64,000 nt of DNA from Bugula neritina (lineage: Eukaryota > Bryozoa > Gymnolaemata > Cheilostomatida > Bugulidae), in assembly GCA_964035545.1 (NCBI GenBank), contig OZ037770.1, positions 9,060,973-9,124,972 on the forward strand. The letters run 5' to 3'. Position 1 is the stretch's first letter. The number at the start of each line of letters is the position of its first letter. Under the pieces are notes generated by a model. The model was not told the origin of the DNA, did not search any database, and saw only the letters and a list, made by a program, of their open reading frames with translations. Below, in pieces: positions 51,963 to 63,423 of this stretch. The position numbers and the translations under genes were made by a program.

Positions 51963-52304
51963 AAATAAGTATACGAGAAACATTGTTGATTTCTTACTTT
52001 ATTAGGTAAAGTAATTATACTGATATTTCGGGTACCACTGTACCCATCTTCAGAGTAGCAATGAATGTAATTCAAAAATTATTACGTTACGTTAGACGTT
52101 ATGCATGACACAAAGAATAGAGAATGGCAGTTATTGTAAATTATTAAAACTCAGGGAGATAGTCTTATTTTATATATTACGCAGGTCAAGAATTATATTG
52201 ATTTTTTTGCATAAAAATTAAATTAGAGTTGACAAAAAAAAAGATATCCAAATATAAAAACAGCAAGAATTAGTGAAACTATGTGAGAGTTGAGTAGTGT
52301 GGAG

Positions 52305-54000
52305 CTATTGATATAGTTTTAGTGGTATGGAGTAATTTTGTTTATTGAGTTGCGGTTTTATTTGTTTAATGTAGAGAGCTTCAGCTACCTTTCGATGGTG
52401 GATTCCTTTAAATGAATGATTTAAAACTGTTACATTGTCTATTGATATGTTTCCATGATTAGTGGTGGAGATGTGTTGATAAATTTTGGAATTGATGTCA
52501 TGGCAGTGTTCATGTATCCTGTGTGATAGGCGACGTCCGGTTTCGCCTACATAGGTTTGTCGACAGGTAGCTTCAGGGCAGGTTATTTTGTAGACTAGGT
52601 TGTGAATGTGTTCTTTATTGGTTTTATCTTTGAGATTAAAATGTGAACTTAAGGGGGTTCTTTTAAATAAAATCCGGGCATTGAGTTCATTTGGAAAAGA
52701 GTCTGTAATTAATTTATTGAGGGAGCGGATTAGTTTTTCTCCTGTTACTCCTTTATAAGGCAGTTGGAGTAAAATGTGTTTCCTGTTGTCTTTTTCACTG
52801 AGTAGTCCGTCACCAATGTTGTTAATAGTTTTCTCTATTACATGTTTAGGGTAACTATTTTTATGTTCAAAATCATTTCGAATATAGTTTAGTTCTTGGG
52901 TCTTAAGTGCTGGAGTAGAACAGATTTTATTAGCCCTTAATACTAGTGACTTGAGTGTGCTTAGCTTCCATGTTTTTAGTGAGAAAGAGTTCCAAATTCC
53001 AATGTAAATATGTATCGTTATGTGTTGGTTTGCGGAATACTGTGGTTTCCACTGAGCTATTGTGTCGCAAAACTGTAACATCCAGAAAAGAAAGTGATTT
53101 ATTGGTTTCTAGTTCGTGTGTAAATTTTATGTTAGGATGAAAATTATTAAGTGTGTTGAGTGTTGTGTTAATATAATCAGGGTCTATTGTTGCAAATGTG
53201 TCATCTATGTATCTCAACCAAGGTGACATTGAATTCAATTTTGGTATTACTTTCTGTTCTAGTTTTGTCATGAATATATTCGCAACTATTGGTCCTAGAG
53301 GAGATCCCATAGCAACACCATCCCTCTGTGTATAAATGATGTCGTTGAAAGTAAAGTGAACTTGTTTTGTACAAAGGTTGAGTAAGTTTATCATTTTCTT
53401 CTTTGGTATAGTTGTTTGGATTCGTTGTTTCTCATAAATATCATTTATGATTGCTGAAATCGTGTAGTCAAGTGGTACAAAAGTAAAGAGGGAAACAACA
53501 TCAAATGATATCAGTTGATGGTTTGCTGGAATATGAAGTTGCCGTATATATGTAAGAAAACTATCGGTTGATTCGATATTACTTTCAGATTTACCAAGTG
53601 GTTTTAGCATTTTAGCCAGGTATTTCGCAAGTTGGTATGATGCAGGTTATTCTACTTATAAGGACTAAATAAAAAAGCAAACTTAATTTCTTTTGAAGAT
53701 ATTGCTTGACTTCAGTGATAGATTGTTGTACCTTTTTTTTCTGGTAGTGTTTGTTCTTTAATTCCTGTTCCATAATTAGTTTCGAAATTTTAGCTTTTAA
53801 TTTGTAGTTCTCACCAGGAATAGACAATTTCACTTGAGAAAATGTAGGAGATAAAGATTCTCTTTTGCAAATTAGAATATAATTTATGTCAGCTTTAATC
53901 TTTGTTGATTTAATCTTGAGTGATTCGTAACGTCTTGCTGATAATCCCGTGTTTCTCTTCGATTAATTTAAATATATCTTTACGAGCTAGCAATTTGATT
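52305..54000 (-). pseudogene. Penelope RT/GIY-YIG ORF, minus-strand unit, broken
   Basis: Starts with the element N-terminus (KLLARKDIFKLIEEKHGIIS), shifts frame near 53915, and continues through a Lys-rich segment. It then jumps to SYQLAKYLAKMLKPLG, so the upstream part of the reverse transcriptase is deleted. The palm follows (SFDVVSLFTFVP, DGVAMGSPLGPIVANIF, RYIDDTF, LSFLDVTV). A 7-base insertion near 52995 relative to the sister copy shifts the frame. The GIY-YIG nuclease part is intact (YVGETGRRLSHRIHEH, catalytic Arg and later Glu regions) up to the TAG-side end at 52305. Not functional. Confidence 0.85.
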
Positions 54001-54022
54001 ATAAATAGGTATACGAGAAACA

Positions 54023-55369
54023 TTGTTGATTTATTACTTAACATACCAACTTGCGAAATACCTGGCCAAAATGCTAAAACCACTTGGTGAATCTGAAAGT
54101 AATATCGAATCAACCGATAGTTTTCTTACATATATACGGCAACTTCATATTCCAGCAAACCATCAACTGATATCATTTGATGTTGTTTCCCTCTTTACTT
54201 TTGTACCACTTGACTACACGATTTCAGCAATCATAAATGATATTTATGAGAAACAACGAATCCAAACAACTATACCAAAGAAGAAAATGATAAACTTACT
54301 CAACCTTTGTACAAAACAAGTTCACTTTACTTTCAACGACATCATTTATACACAGAGGGATGGTGTTGCTATGGGATCTCCTCTAGGACCAATAGTTGCG
54401 AATATATTCATGACAAAACTAGAACAGAAAGTAATACCAAAATTGAATTCAATGTCACCTTGGGTGAGATACATAGATGACACATTTGCAACAATAGACC
54501 CTGATTATATTAACACAACACTCAACACACTTAATAATTTTCATCCTAACATAAAATTTACACATGAACTAGAAACCAATAAATCACTTTCTTTTCTGGA
54601 TGTTACAGTTTTGCGACACAATAACTCAGTGGAAACCACAGTATTCCGCAAACCAACACATAACGATACATATTTACATTGGAACTCTTTCTCACTAAAA
54701 ACATGGAAGCTAAGCACACTCAAGTCACTAGTATTAAGGGCTAATAAAATCTGTTCTACTCCAGCACTTAAGACCCAAGAACTAAACTATATTCGAAATG
54801 ATTTTGAACATAAAAATGGTTACCCTAAACATGTAATAGAGAAAACTATTAACAACATTGGTGACGGACTACTCAGTGAAAAAGACAACAGGAAACACAT
54901 TTTACTCCAACTGCCTTATAAAGGAGTAACAGGAGAAAAACTAATCCGCTCCCTCAATAAATTAATTACAGACTCTTTTCCAAATGAACTCAATGCCCGG
55001 ATTTTATTTAAAAGAACCCCCTTAAGTTCACATTTTAATCTCAAAGATAAAACCAATAAAGAACACATTCACAACCTAGTCTACAAAATAACCTGCCCTG
55101 AAGCTACCTGTCGACAAACCTATGTAGGCGAAACCGGACGTCGCCTATCACACAGGATACATGAACACTGCCATGACATCAATTCCAAAATTTATCAACA
55201 CATCTCCACCACTAATCATGGAAACATATCAATAGACAATGTAACAGTTTTAAATCATTCATTTAAAGGAATCCACCATCGAAAGGTAGCTGAAGCTCTC
55301 TACATTAAACAAATAAAACCGCAACTCAATAAACAAAATTACTCCATACCACTAAAACTATATCAATAG
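54023..55369 (+). CDS. Penelope RT/GIY-YIG ORF, plus-strand unit, 5'-truncated
   Basis: An unbroken 448-residue frame. The first residues are read through element terminal sequence; true similarity to the sister copy begins at YQLAKYLAKMLKPLG. Seen: RT block SFDVVSLFTFVPLDY, DGVAMGSPLGPIVANIF, catalytic RYIDDTF, LSFLDVTV; then a linker with CPEATCRQ and the GIY-YIG endonuclease YVGETGRRLSHRIHEHCHD, which together mark Penelope-like elements of the endonuclease-bearing kind. Such proteins copy their RNA at a nicked chromosomal target. The N-terminal third, including the first RT motifs, is missing, so it is probably not autonomous. Only small differences from the minus unit suggest recent origin. 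Confidence 0.9.
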   Translation: MLIYYLTYQLAKYLAKMLKPLGESESNIESTDSFLTYIRQLHIPANHQLISFDVVSLFTFVPLDYTISAIINDIYEKQRIQTTIPKKKMINLLNLCTKQVHFTFNDIIYTQRDGVAMGSPLGPIVANIFMTKLEQKVIPKLNSMSPWVRYIDDTFATIDPDYINTTLNTLNNFHPNIKFTHELETNKSLSFLDVTVLRHNNSVETTVFRKPTHNDTYLHWNSFSLKTWKLSTLKSLVLRANKICSTPALKTQELNYIRNDFEHKNGYPKHVIEKTINNIGDGLLSEKDNRKHILLQLPYKGVTGEKLIRSLNKLITDSFPNELNARILFKRTPLSSHFNLKDKTNKEHIHNLVYKITCPEATCRQTYVGETGRRLSHRIHEHCHDINSKIYQHISTTNHGNISIDNVTVLNHSFKGIHHRKVAEALYIKQIKPQLNKQNYSIPLKLYQ

Positions 55370-56053
55370 CTCCACACTACTCAACTCTCACATAGTTTCA
55401 CTAATTCTTGCTGTTTTTATATTTGGATATCTTTTTTTTTTGTCAACTCTAATTTAATTTTTATGCAAAAAAATCAATATAATTCTTGACCTGCGTAATA
55501 TATAAAATAAGACTATCTCCCTGAGTTTTAATAATTTACAATAACTGCCATTCTCTATTCTTTGTGTCATGCATAACGTCTAACGTAACGTAATAATTTT
55601 TGAATTTCATTCATTGCTACTCTGAAGATGGGTACAGTGGTACCCGAAATATCAGTATAATTACTTTACCTAATAAAGTAAGAAATCAACAATGTTTCTC
55701 GTATACTTATTTACAATCAAATTGCTAGCTCGTAAAGATATATTTACATGTGAATATGTGTGTATGTGTGTATACTTATATATAAGTGAGTATGTATATA
55801 TAATATGTACGTCATATAAAAGTGAGTGTGTGTATATATTCTATTAATAGAAACTCTGAGTAAACCTACACACATGGCTATTTCAACAGATACTCAAATT
55901 TACCAACCAATAGTTTCACACACATGAAGAGCACTATCAGATAATATACTGATCAATATTGATGTTCTTATATTACATTATATAATGCATATACACGATT
56001 ATTACAAAGTTTTATTAATATCAGTAATATAATAATGCGGGTATGTACTAGAT

Positions 56054-56776
56054 CAGCCATGCTTAACCTGCGGCCTTTTGACTTTTGGCGGCCTTTTGAG
56101 CTGGTAAATATAGCCTTTTGGTTTTTTAGTAAAAATAGAAATTTAGTTCAGTTTCAATCCTTCCAGAATTTTGTTTTCACTGATTCTCAAGTTTACCATA
56201 TGAATCATGACTGCTAGCACATATTGATGTAATCATTTATTCTCTTTAATGGGGTCTGCCAAAAGCAAATACAGATTGAGGCCAACAGACTCCTATCTGG
56301 CCGATATCCTTCACACATCAACATCGGACATTAATCCATACTGTGTTGTGTTCAATGTACAAAAAATACTCACTTTCCTGAACAATTCGAGTTATTCTCC
56401 TGGATCTTTTTTTTCATAAAATGAATATGATTTTATGTAAAATGGCACCGGTGAAAGAGGCACGGTAAAAATAGCACAGCTAATAATGGCACAAATGGAA
56501 AGTAGGTAAAAGTGGCAAACTGATGTTAAATCTTCCCAAACCCCCCACCCAAACCCAGGCGCGTAACCCTCAACCCCCACCCCAAACCTTAATATTGAAA
56601 ATGTGTAAATCTTACCTACTTTGCCACCGGACGCCAATAAATACATATACAATTTGAAAATAGGCTTTAATTATTAATATATGGAGGGTTTTGACAGTAA
56701 AAATGACACTGAACTTTCTAGTGGCCTTTTTGGTGGCTCAGGGTTATTTTACGGCCTTTTCCCAAAAAAGGTTGAG
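56054..56776. mobile_element. hAT-like element in TRIM copy B (shared with A)
   Basis: Orthologous to the element at 42995-43770, with the same ends and the same nested tggcac-rich insert, here shortened. Present in both copies, hence inserted before the duplication. Confidence 0.6.
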
Positions 56777-58311
56777 CACTAGATTCTAGAATAATAGTGT
56801 AAGTAATCTACAGTCTAGTTTATCAACCTTTGACCTTTAACATCACACAGCTCTAGTTTAGTATACTAACCTTTGACCTTTAGAGACACGGCATCACACA
56901 GCTCTAGTTCAGGTATCTCAACAGATATCAGTCTCTGTATTTTATCTTTAATTTCTGCAAATCCTTCAATCAGATCCACCTACAGTATATAAGCATAGCA
57001 TTAGCCAGTGGGACTGAAAAGACAGTCTTTCTAGTTACAACTTCCTATTGTTTTTCTGCATTAGTTCACTTAAAGTTATGAAAGTGTGGTGTGCCTGGCA
57101 TGAACATATTGCAGCAAAGTACCTATTCAAAAACGCTATGGCTAGTTTCCTATTTAGAATTAAAAAAAACTTTGATTTAGGCTGACACAACTTTACAACA
57201 ATTCTTTTAAATACAATTTTGTAACACACTGGAGTTTGCAAGCACACAACTATAGAGCTAATACAGAAATGAATAATCAGGCATTGTGATTGTCAATCTA
57301 ATTATTTCATCAGATTTTTTTAACTCAAAGATTCACAAAAACATAATCTAAATATATTTAGCAAACAGATGGTAAACACTGCTCACCTGGTGGTTTTGTT
57401 TAATTTGAGCTTCTATCTTCATTCTACTGTTACTCAGTTGAGACAAAACAGTTCCAACTTCTCTCTCCATGTATCTGTTTAGTTCTTGGTTAGTCTTCTT
57501 TCTACTAGCTAAGAATTCCTTCTCAAGTTTCTCATACTTTAGTCTCACTTCAGTCAACTACATCATACATTGTATCAGCACATTGTAGAAAGTGGACAAC
57601 ACATCAGAGAAAACTTTTTCAGAATTATGTTAAACAATAGTTTGAATCTTTTTGCATAATATTTCTAAATTCTTAGATAAAAATAGTGTTTTAAATTACT
57701 CTGAATAGTAGCTAGACACCTAGCTGTTACTCCTAAATATTAGTATTGCAATGTTTTACTAACACCTGACTACAGAATGTAGATTACAGAGTAACACAAA
57801 GTATTTTCTATAAACCTGTTCATCACGCTGTGTATGAAGAATATTCAGCAATTCCTCCGTCTCATTATCAAAGTCTGACACAGTTTTAGAAAGGTGTTTG
57901 AAGAAAGCAGACATCTTGTCTTCACTGGTGAGAAGATCATCTATATTGATTAGCTCTTTGATTAAGTCATCTAGATTAACCATGTGGTGGGGTGAGTCTA
58001 AAATAGAAATAAAACACCACATTCAACGTGACTATTGCAAAACCATGACAAAAGTTAAAAAGAGCAAACTTCAAACAGACTGTACAAGTGAATAGCATTT
58101 GAATATAAAAACAATTCACTCTTATTTAATAAAACACTTTTAACTACAAAAAGCACAAATTTCACATTCAGTTATTTCGAGTTATAAATGTTTCACTATT
58201 GACCCTTTTCCAACATTCTTGCTACTCAATTTATAATTTACAGTTGTTTTCTCCGAGTAGGGATCAATGTATAAAACACAGAGCTGGCTATAAATTTCTA
58301 ATGGTGCTATT

Positions 58312-58392
58312 CACGAGCAGCCCTCACAGTGTAATGGGTAGCAGATTGACTTAAGTTGGAGGACTGCAGTTTGATTTCAGGGGTAGCATTCT
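58312..58392 (+). repeat. tRNA-like SINE head
   Basis: CAGTGTAATGGGTAGCAG (A box) and GCAGTTTGATTTC (weak B box). In copy-B intron 3 only. Confidence 0.5.
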
Positions 58393-59600
58393 TATAAGAT
58401 TTACTGAGGTGGCTATACAGTTTATCAGATTTACTGAAATTTAGCAAATAACAAAAGTCTTCTTACCTCCAACACACAAGTTAGTGCAAGATGTGCACTG
58501 CACACAGAACAGCTGAACACAGACTTTACACCCTTGTATGTAGGGATATGCTGTGTGTTTGGGACAAACTTTTCTTTCCAGTCTCTTGGCTTGTATTCTG
58601 TAGTCAGAGATGGTCATCTTCTGATGGTCATCACTGGTGTCATCATGTGACTAAATATAACAGAATACATCTTTACTGAGAAATATAACTCCCCTGTGCA
58701 TATAGTGGCAAAGAAACCAAAATTAAAAATATATGATCTAAACATGTATATATATTTATAGTAAAGTAACAATTTCAATCAGCACATAGTCTAAAAATAA
58801 ATGCATAATCTGCATAAAAACAGTTAAAACAGATAAAAGTGAAACATGATTTCTTAATGTTTTATTACATATCAACATTCAAATACAACAATATGTAATA
58901 AGAGGCTGAGTTAGAGTATGCAGTGTTGAACATCAACTGAAGAAGTATTTAATGAAAGTATCACCTCATCATGTTTTCTGCAAAAGAGTTTACGGCACAC
59001 AGTACAGTATATGACTGCTGGTACTTTTTTCAGTCCCTTTTTAGTGCAGACGTCACATGATACGGAGTTTTCTGCGACATCAGCAGAAGGAAGATTCTCC
59101 ACTCTCACATCAAACACTTCCCTGTCACGAGACACATGTTTGTATAGCAATAAACAGAATGCAATATATTAGTATAAGGTCAAAAATATAATCTAAATTG
59201 TCTCTCTACCAACAATATTTCTCAGCTCTGTCTATATAAAACTAACTTACCTACACCAGGGACACCTGATCATGTCATTCACATCAACATTACGAGTAAG
59301 ACATAGTAAACAGTGTATATGACCACATGGTAGACACTTGGGATTCTCTAGATCTTCTTTTAGTAAACAGAATCCACACTCAACTTCTTCTGCTGCAGCC
59401 ATTTCACTCAACTCTATATTACAAAATAGGAGAACATACTATAAAGCGTATTCAGATTCCATGTAGTTCACAGTAATGAGAGCATTTAGTAGTTTATGTT
59501 TGTATCTCTTCTGACTCACTACAATAGACTTGTTAACATATGATTTGCACCTCAAGAAAAATTCTTAGATTGCACTGTAACACTAGTCGGTGCTTACACT

Positions 59601-60145
<545 letters not shown>

Positions 60146-60555
60146 ACTGAATCAGAATCAGAATGACACCCTCACACTCACAGTTATGGCATTGGTGGAG
60201 ATATAGAAAATTGAACTAATTTGAGTTTTGTTCGAGTTTCCAGTCCACCACAAAGAAACCACGTTACACGAAGAATCTTCAACTTGGATCCTGCTCTTCA
60301 GAGAGGAACTGTGAGCCCAAGGACAGCTACAGTTTCATTTTGCACTCCGCAGTCAAACTCAAAGTAGGACTTTGCCCAGATTAGAGCAACGCCTCTTTCG
60401 GAAATGACGTCAAAATATGAATGCTAGCATCGTCAGGGTTACCCCCTCTTGTTTTCATAAAATTTTACTAAAGTTAGAAGTGACAGTTGCTTGCACTGAA
60501 CTGAAATTATAGTTCAATGGTTGCTTGGGTGACGATTCTAGCTGCACATCACAAA

Positions 60556-61308
60556 CACCGGCTTTCCATGTACCGATCTCAGATCGATCTCAGGGAGATC
60601 GATCCATGGAAAGACGTCAAAGATCGATCTCAGTCGTTCTGAGCTGGTCGGTCTGTGGAGCTCGAACTCAGATCGATCTCAAGGCAATAAGACCATGGAA
60701 AGACGAAAGATCGATCCGAGAAGTAGAAAAATGACTGCGCGCTACAATGTCGTCTGCTAATGAAAATGATAACTTATTGATAATTACTAAGCAAAGTATT
60801 AAATAATTATGATAGCTACTTTTTCAGATGCCAAAACTTTGACTTTCACTACAATGATTAAGAAAACTCAATTATATGCAGTAGAAGGTAAAAAGAAATG
60901 GGAGAATTTAAATTGAATTTAAATGACTATTAAAACTTAGTTTCATTAGCTAGTTTCTTTGTAATTTTAAGCCTAACAGTCCTGTAAGTTTATTAATAAT
61001 CTACAAGACAGCCATTAATTTTATATAAGCTGTCAAGCTAAAAAATTAAAATTAAATATTTTAAATTGGCCAAATTACCATACACTGAAAGCTTTGCTGC
61101 GTATAGTTTATAGCTGGGGTTGAATTTTAGACTAAGACCATCTTGTTTTCAACAGTAGTAGCTTTAATCACTCAAATAGGTGAACAAATTATACTTTTAA
61201 AGTATCCTTCACTTAAGAGTAGGCAACTTCGCGAGATCGATCTGACACTCTCATGGAAAAACGATCGATCTGAGCACAATTCTCAGATCGGTACATGGAA
61301 AGCCCGTG
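60556..61308 (+). mobile_element. AGATCGATCT-rich MITE, 753 bp, upstream of copy B
   Basis: Same family as 43816-44579, opposite orientation: CACCGGCTTTCCATGTACCG start and GTACATGGAAAGCCCGTG end, agatcgatct blocks near both termini. Flanked by aaa/aat, with the single AAT empty site at 48646-48648 in copy A. No ORF of its own. Confidence 0.8.
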
Positions 61309-61630
61309 AATGACATGTCGCTATGGTTATAGTGTGACGTGACCAAGCTACACAACATTACGAAGTCTGTCTTTCATAATAATTATATCACAGTCAGCTA
61401 GAGGCTGTCCCATCTCTGTATCCACAACTCAAAAACAAGTTTTTTGAACTCAAATTGCATTTCAATTATAGCAACGAGCTGATAGTTTAGAATAACCATA
61501 TATAAAGCTATTGATTGTTTAGTCAACACATTTGTGCTGATCTATGAAACATGTATGCTGTTCTAAAGCCTAACAATTAAATTCACTCAATATAATACAG
61601 CCGAAACTTGTAAGTATGGCTGGAATATAT

Positions 61631-61909
61631 TGTAGTAATTCGTGCAATTACTGTGCGTGGGTTCCTAGCTTGTAATTATAGTCTATTTATCCACATCAAT
61701 AAAGTATTTAAGTAAGATTCCACAAGGTTTATTTACTACTAAGTATATTGAAAGATACAAAAAGTACGCAGATTAGAAAAACTACATCTTTACTTGTTTA
61801 GTATGCTCTCTCTATTCTACTGCTACTACTACTCGCTGAGGGTTATCACATGACGCACTCTGATTGGCTAAAGGGGCTTGGGGGACGCGCGTATTACGTA
61901 CTCACTACA
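61631..61909 (-). repeat. 3' LTR, 279 bp
   Basis: Starts TGTAGTGAGTACG and ends GAATTACTACA on the minus strand, so it has TG..CA ends and a short inverted TGTAGT/ACTACA. It contains a CCAAT box (agccaatcag), then further on an AATAAA polyadenylation signal (complement at about 61729-61735). Confidence 0.8.
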
Positions 61910-61925
61910 CCGCCCCCCCCCCCCC
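61910..61925 (-). promoter_or_regulatory. Polypurine tract of the LTR element
   Basis: On the minus strand a run of 13 G followed by CGG abuts the first base of the LTR. This is the position and composition expected of the plus-strand priming site. Confidence 0.75.
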
Positions 61926-62269
61926 AGAAAGCCCTACTTTCTGATAACACAGATACAGTTAATACTAAGACATAAAACGTTACAAAAACTATAGAACTGA
62001 GAGAGCGTATGGCACACCAAAGAAAGAACATGACTATGTACAGTAATAAAAAAAGGTATATAAAAAAAATATATAACAATAAAACACACGATGACACTGA
62101 TGGGAGGCACTTGTAAGTGAATAGTCCATAGAGTTAGAGATGCATACTTGTAGGTTACCATAAGATTGTCACACTGAGGAATTGTTTGTTAGCACCGGGC
62201 ATGAGAGGGGTTCGAGATGGGGCACCACCTGCGGTACCATCACGGGTAGGGAGTTTGGGGATGTCGTCT

Positions 62270-63358
62270 TCAAGCGCTTCCTTTCATTCGGGCTACAGAG
62301 GCAGAGAGGGCCCGGAGTTCAGACGCGGCGGCAGAGATTCTCGGTGTCAGTCTTTGCACTTCTTTCTCTAGTTCTCGTATCCGCTCTTCTGCTTCTCCTA
62401 GGTTCTGGGCGGGGGCAGAGTGCCGGTTGGGAGACGAAGATGGCCAGCGCCGTTTACGAGAAGGCCTTGGGGAGACGGGGGGAGAGGGACGCCATCGCTG
62501 TGGTACTTCGATGCGTCGTAGCACGACTCTGGGTATGGAGTCGGGGCGGGGCACTGTGCGTGCGGGGGGTGATGGGCGGGGTACGTGTGGTCTCCTATAT
62601 CCGGGTGGTTTAGGGCAGGGTCCTTGCGTGATGGTCCTGGGTGCGGGGAATTCCTGACGCAGCCGTTCGTAGCGAGCTGGGTCTGATATGAACGGTCGGA
62701 TGAGATCAAGGAATTGTGGAAAGGAGGGTTCGTCGACTTCGAAAAGGTGTCCAACGTGGCATCCCATAGTTCGCTGGTGACGGAGGATGTAGTCCCTGTG
62801 GTAACTATATTCACCACAGGGACAAAAGTTGGTGAAATAATGTTGGGGAACGTGAACTCGAAGTCTTCGTGGGGTGGTGAAATGAACCTGGCATAAACGG
62901 CAGGTGGTGCATTGGTCGTCTCCCTTATGTTCTCGTATAAGTGCTTCTGTGTCTGGGGTAACCCAGCATGACTGGTGTAAGAGTGCCTCCAGAAGTGTAG
63001 TGGGAACGGGTTCCTCGTTCCAAGCCATTTCCAATGACGGCATGTCACAGGGAAGAGGAGAGAGAGCGGTATCTAAAAGAGCAGAATTACTGTTAGATCG
63101 AGTGTGATCTTTACACCATAATTCTGATGACAACCGACTGTTACTAGTCTGGGAGTCATACATCTTTTTAGATAGCACTTGAGGGACTGAGTCGTGTCGT
63201 GTAGACTGACAGAGAGACATAGTGTCAAGCTCCAGATCTAGTAGATCGTCGGCCATCGTTATGTTCTCGTCGCCTTTCACGTAGGACTCAGTCCCCAGTA
63301 GTTGTGATTCAATCAAGGCGATTGAATCAGAACTGACTGATGGTAGACTTGTTTCCAT
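62270..63358 (-). CDS. Extra 3' ORF of the LTR element: zinc-finger/coiled-coil protein, 362 aa
   Basis: Lies between the pol end and the LTR on the same strand, where some elements carry an env or accessory gene. Acidic Ser-rich N-terminus (MADDLLDLELDTMSLCQ near 35-51); a classical C2H2 finger around 155-177 (CRLCQVHF...RVHVPQH, spacing C-2-C-12-H-3-H); a second degenerate C/H cluster (CPCGEYSYHRDYILRHQ); a Pro/Arg-rich basic stretch about 240-315 (RPSPPARTVPRPDS); and a C-terminal heptad-like helix (AEERIRELEKEVQRLTPRI). No signal peptide or membrane helix, so not an envelope protein. A nucleic-acid-binding or gag-like role is inference. Several other frames are open only because the DNA is GC-rich. 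Confidence 0.7.
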   Translation of the reverse strand: METSLPSVSSDSIALIESQLLGTESYVKGDENITMADDLLDLELDTMSLCQSTRHDSVPQVLSKKMYDSQTSNSRLSSELWCKDHTRSNSNSALLDTALSPLPCDMPSLEMAWNEEPVPTTLLEALLHQSCWVTPDTEALIREHKGDDQCTTCRLCQVHFTTPRRLRVHVPQHYFTNFCPCGEYSYHRDYILRHQRTMGCHVGHLFEVDEPSFPQFLDLIRPFISDPARYERLRQEFPAPRTITQGPCPKPPGYRRPHVPRPSPPARTVPRPDSIPRVVLRRIEVPQRWRPSPPVSPRPSRKRRWPSSSPNRHSAPAQNLGEAEERIRELEKEVQRLTPRISAAASELRALSASVARMKGSA

Positions 63359-63423
63359 GAGTGGAAATGTTAGCTCAGAGCAAGCTTACCTGAGAACCCG
63401 GTATTTGTAATCATACTCAGCGT

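Larger units (their letters stand above)
51963..55745. mobile_element. Inverted pair of Penelope-like retroelements (GIY-YIG type)
   Basis: Two near-identical Penelope-like units, head regions facing each other: one on the minus strand (about 51963-54042), one on the plus (about 54001-55745). Flanked by the 12-bp direct repeat acatgtgaatat (51951-51962, 55746-55757), which occurs once in copy A (42683-42694), so the pair inserted as one event after the duplication. Terminal segments (tatacgagaaacattgttga) recur inverted at the left end, centre and right end, like the terminal repeats of this class. The right end runs on into the first codons of a further unit (reading KLLARKDIF), a sign of a head-to-tail copy cut short. 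Confidence 0.9.
50381..59402 (-). pseudogene. TRIM-like gene copy B, one-base deletion at exon 6
   Basis: Paralogue of copy A with the same eight exons: 59402-59251, 59121-58965, 58650-58467, 57997-57816, 57557-57387, 56979-56872, 51941-51237, 50514-50381. RING, both B-box-like domains, coiled coil and propeller are all present. The coiled-coil exon is open (GGA where A has TGA). Exon 6 is 108 bases instead of 109: near its end B reads CTCTAAGGTCAAAG where A, and the duplicated donor segments of both copies, keep three A. The phase at the junction with exon 7 is therefore lost and a stop follows within six codons. The 3.8-kb Penelope pair sits directly upstream of the exon 7 acceptor. Exon 7 has one more codon than A. 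An undetected alternative splice could rescue the frame. Confidence 0.75.

Noticed and set aside
62398-63048. A 216-aa frame overlapping the zinc-finger ORF
   Set aside because: Same DNA in another frame; lacks motifs and exists because the region is GC-rich.
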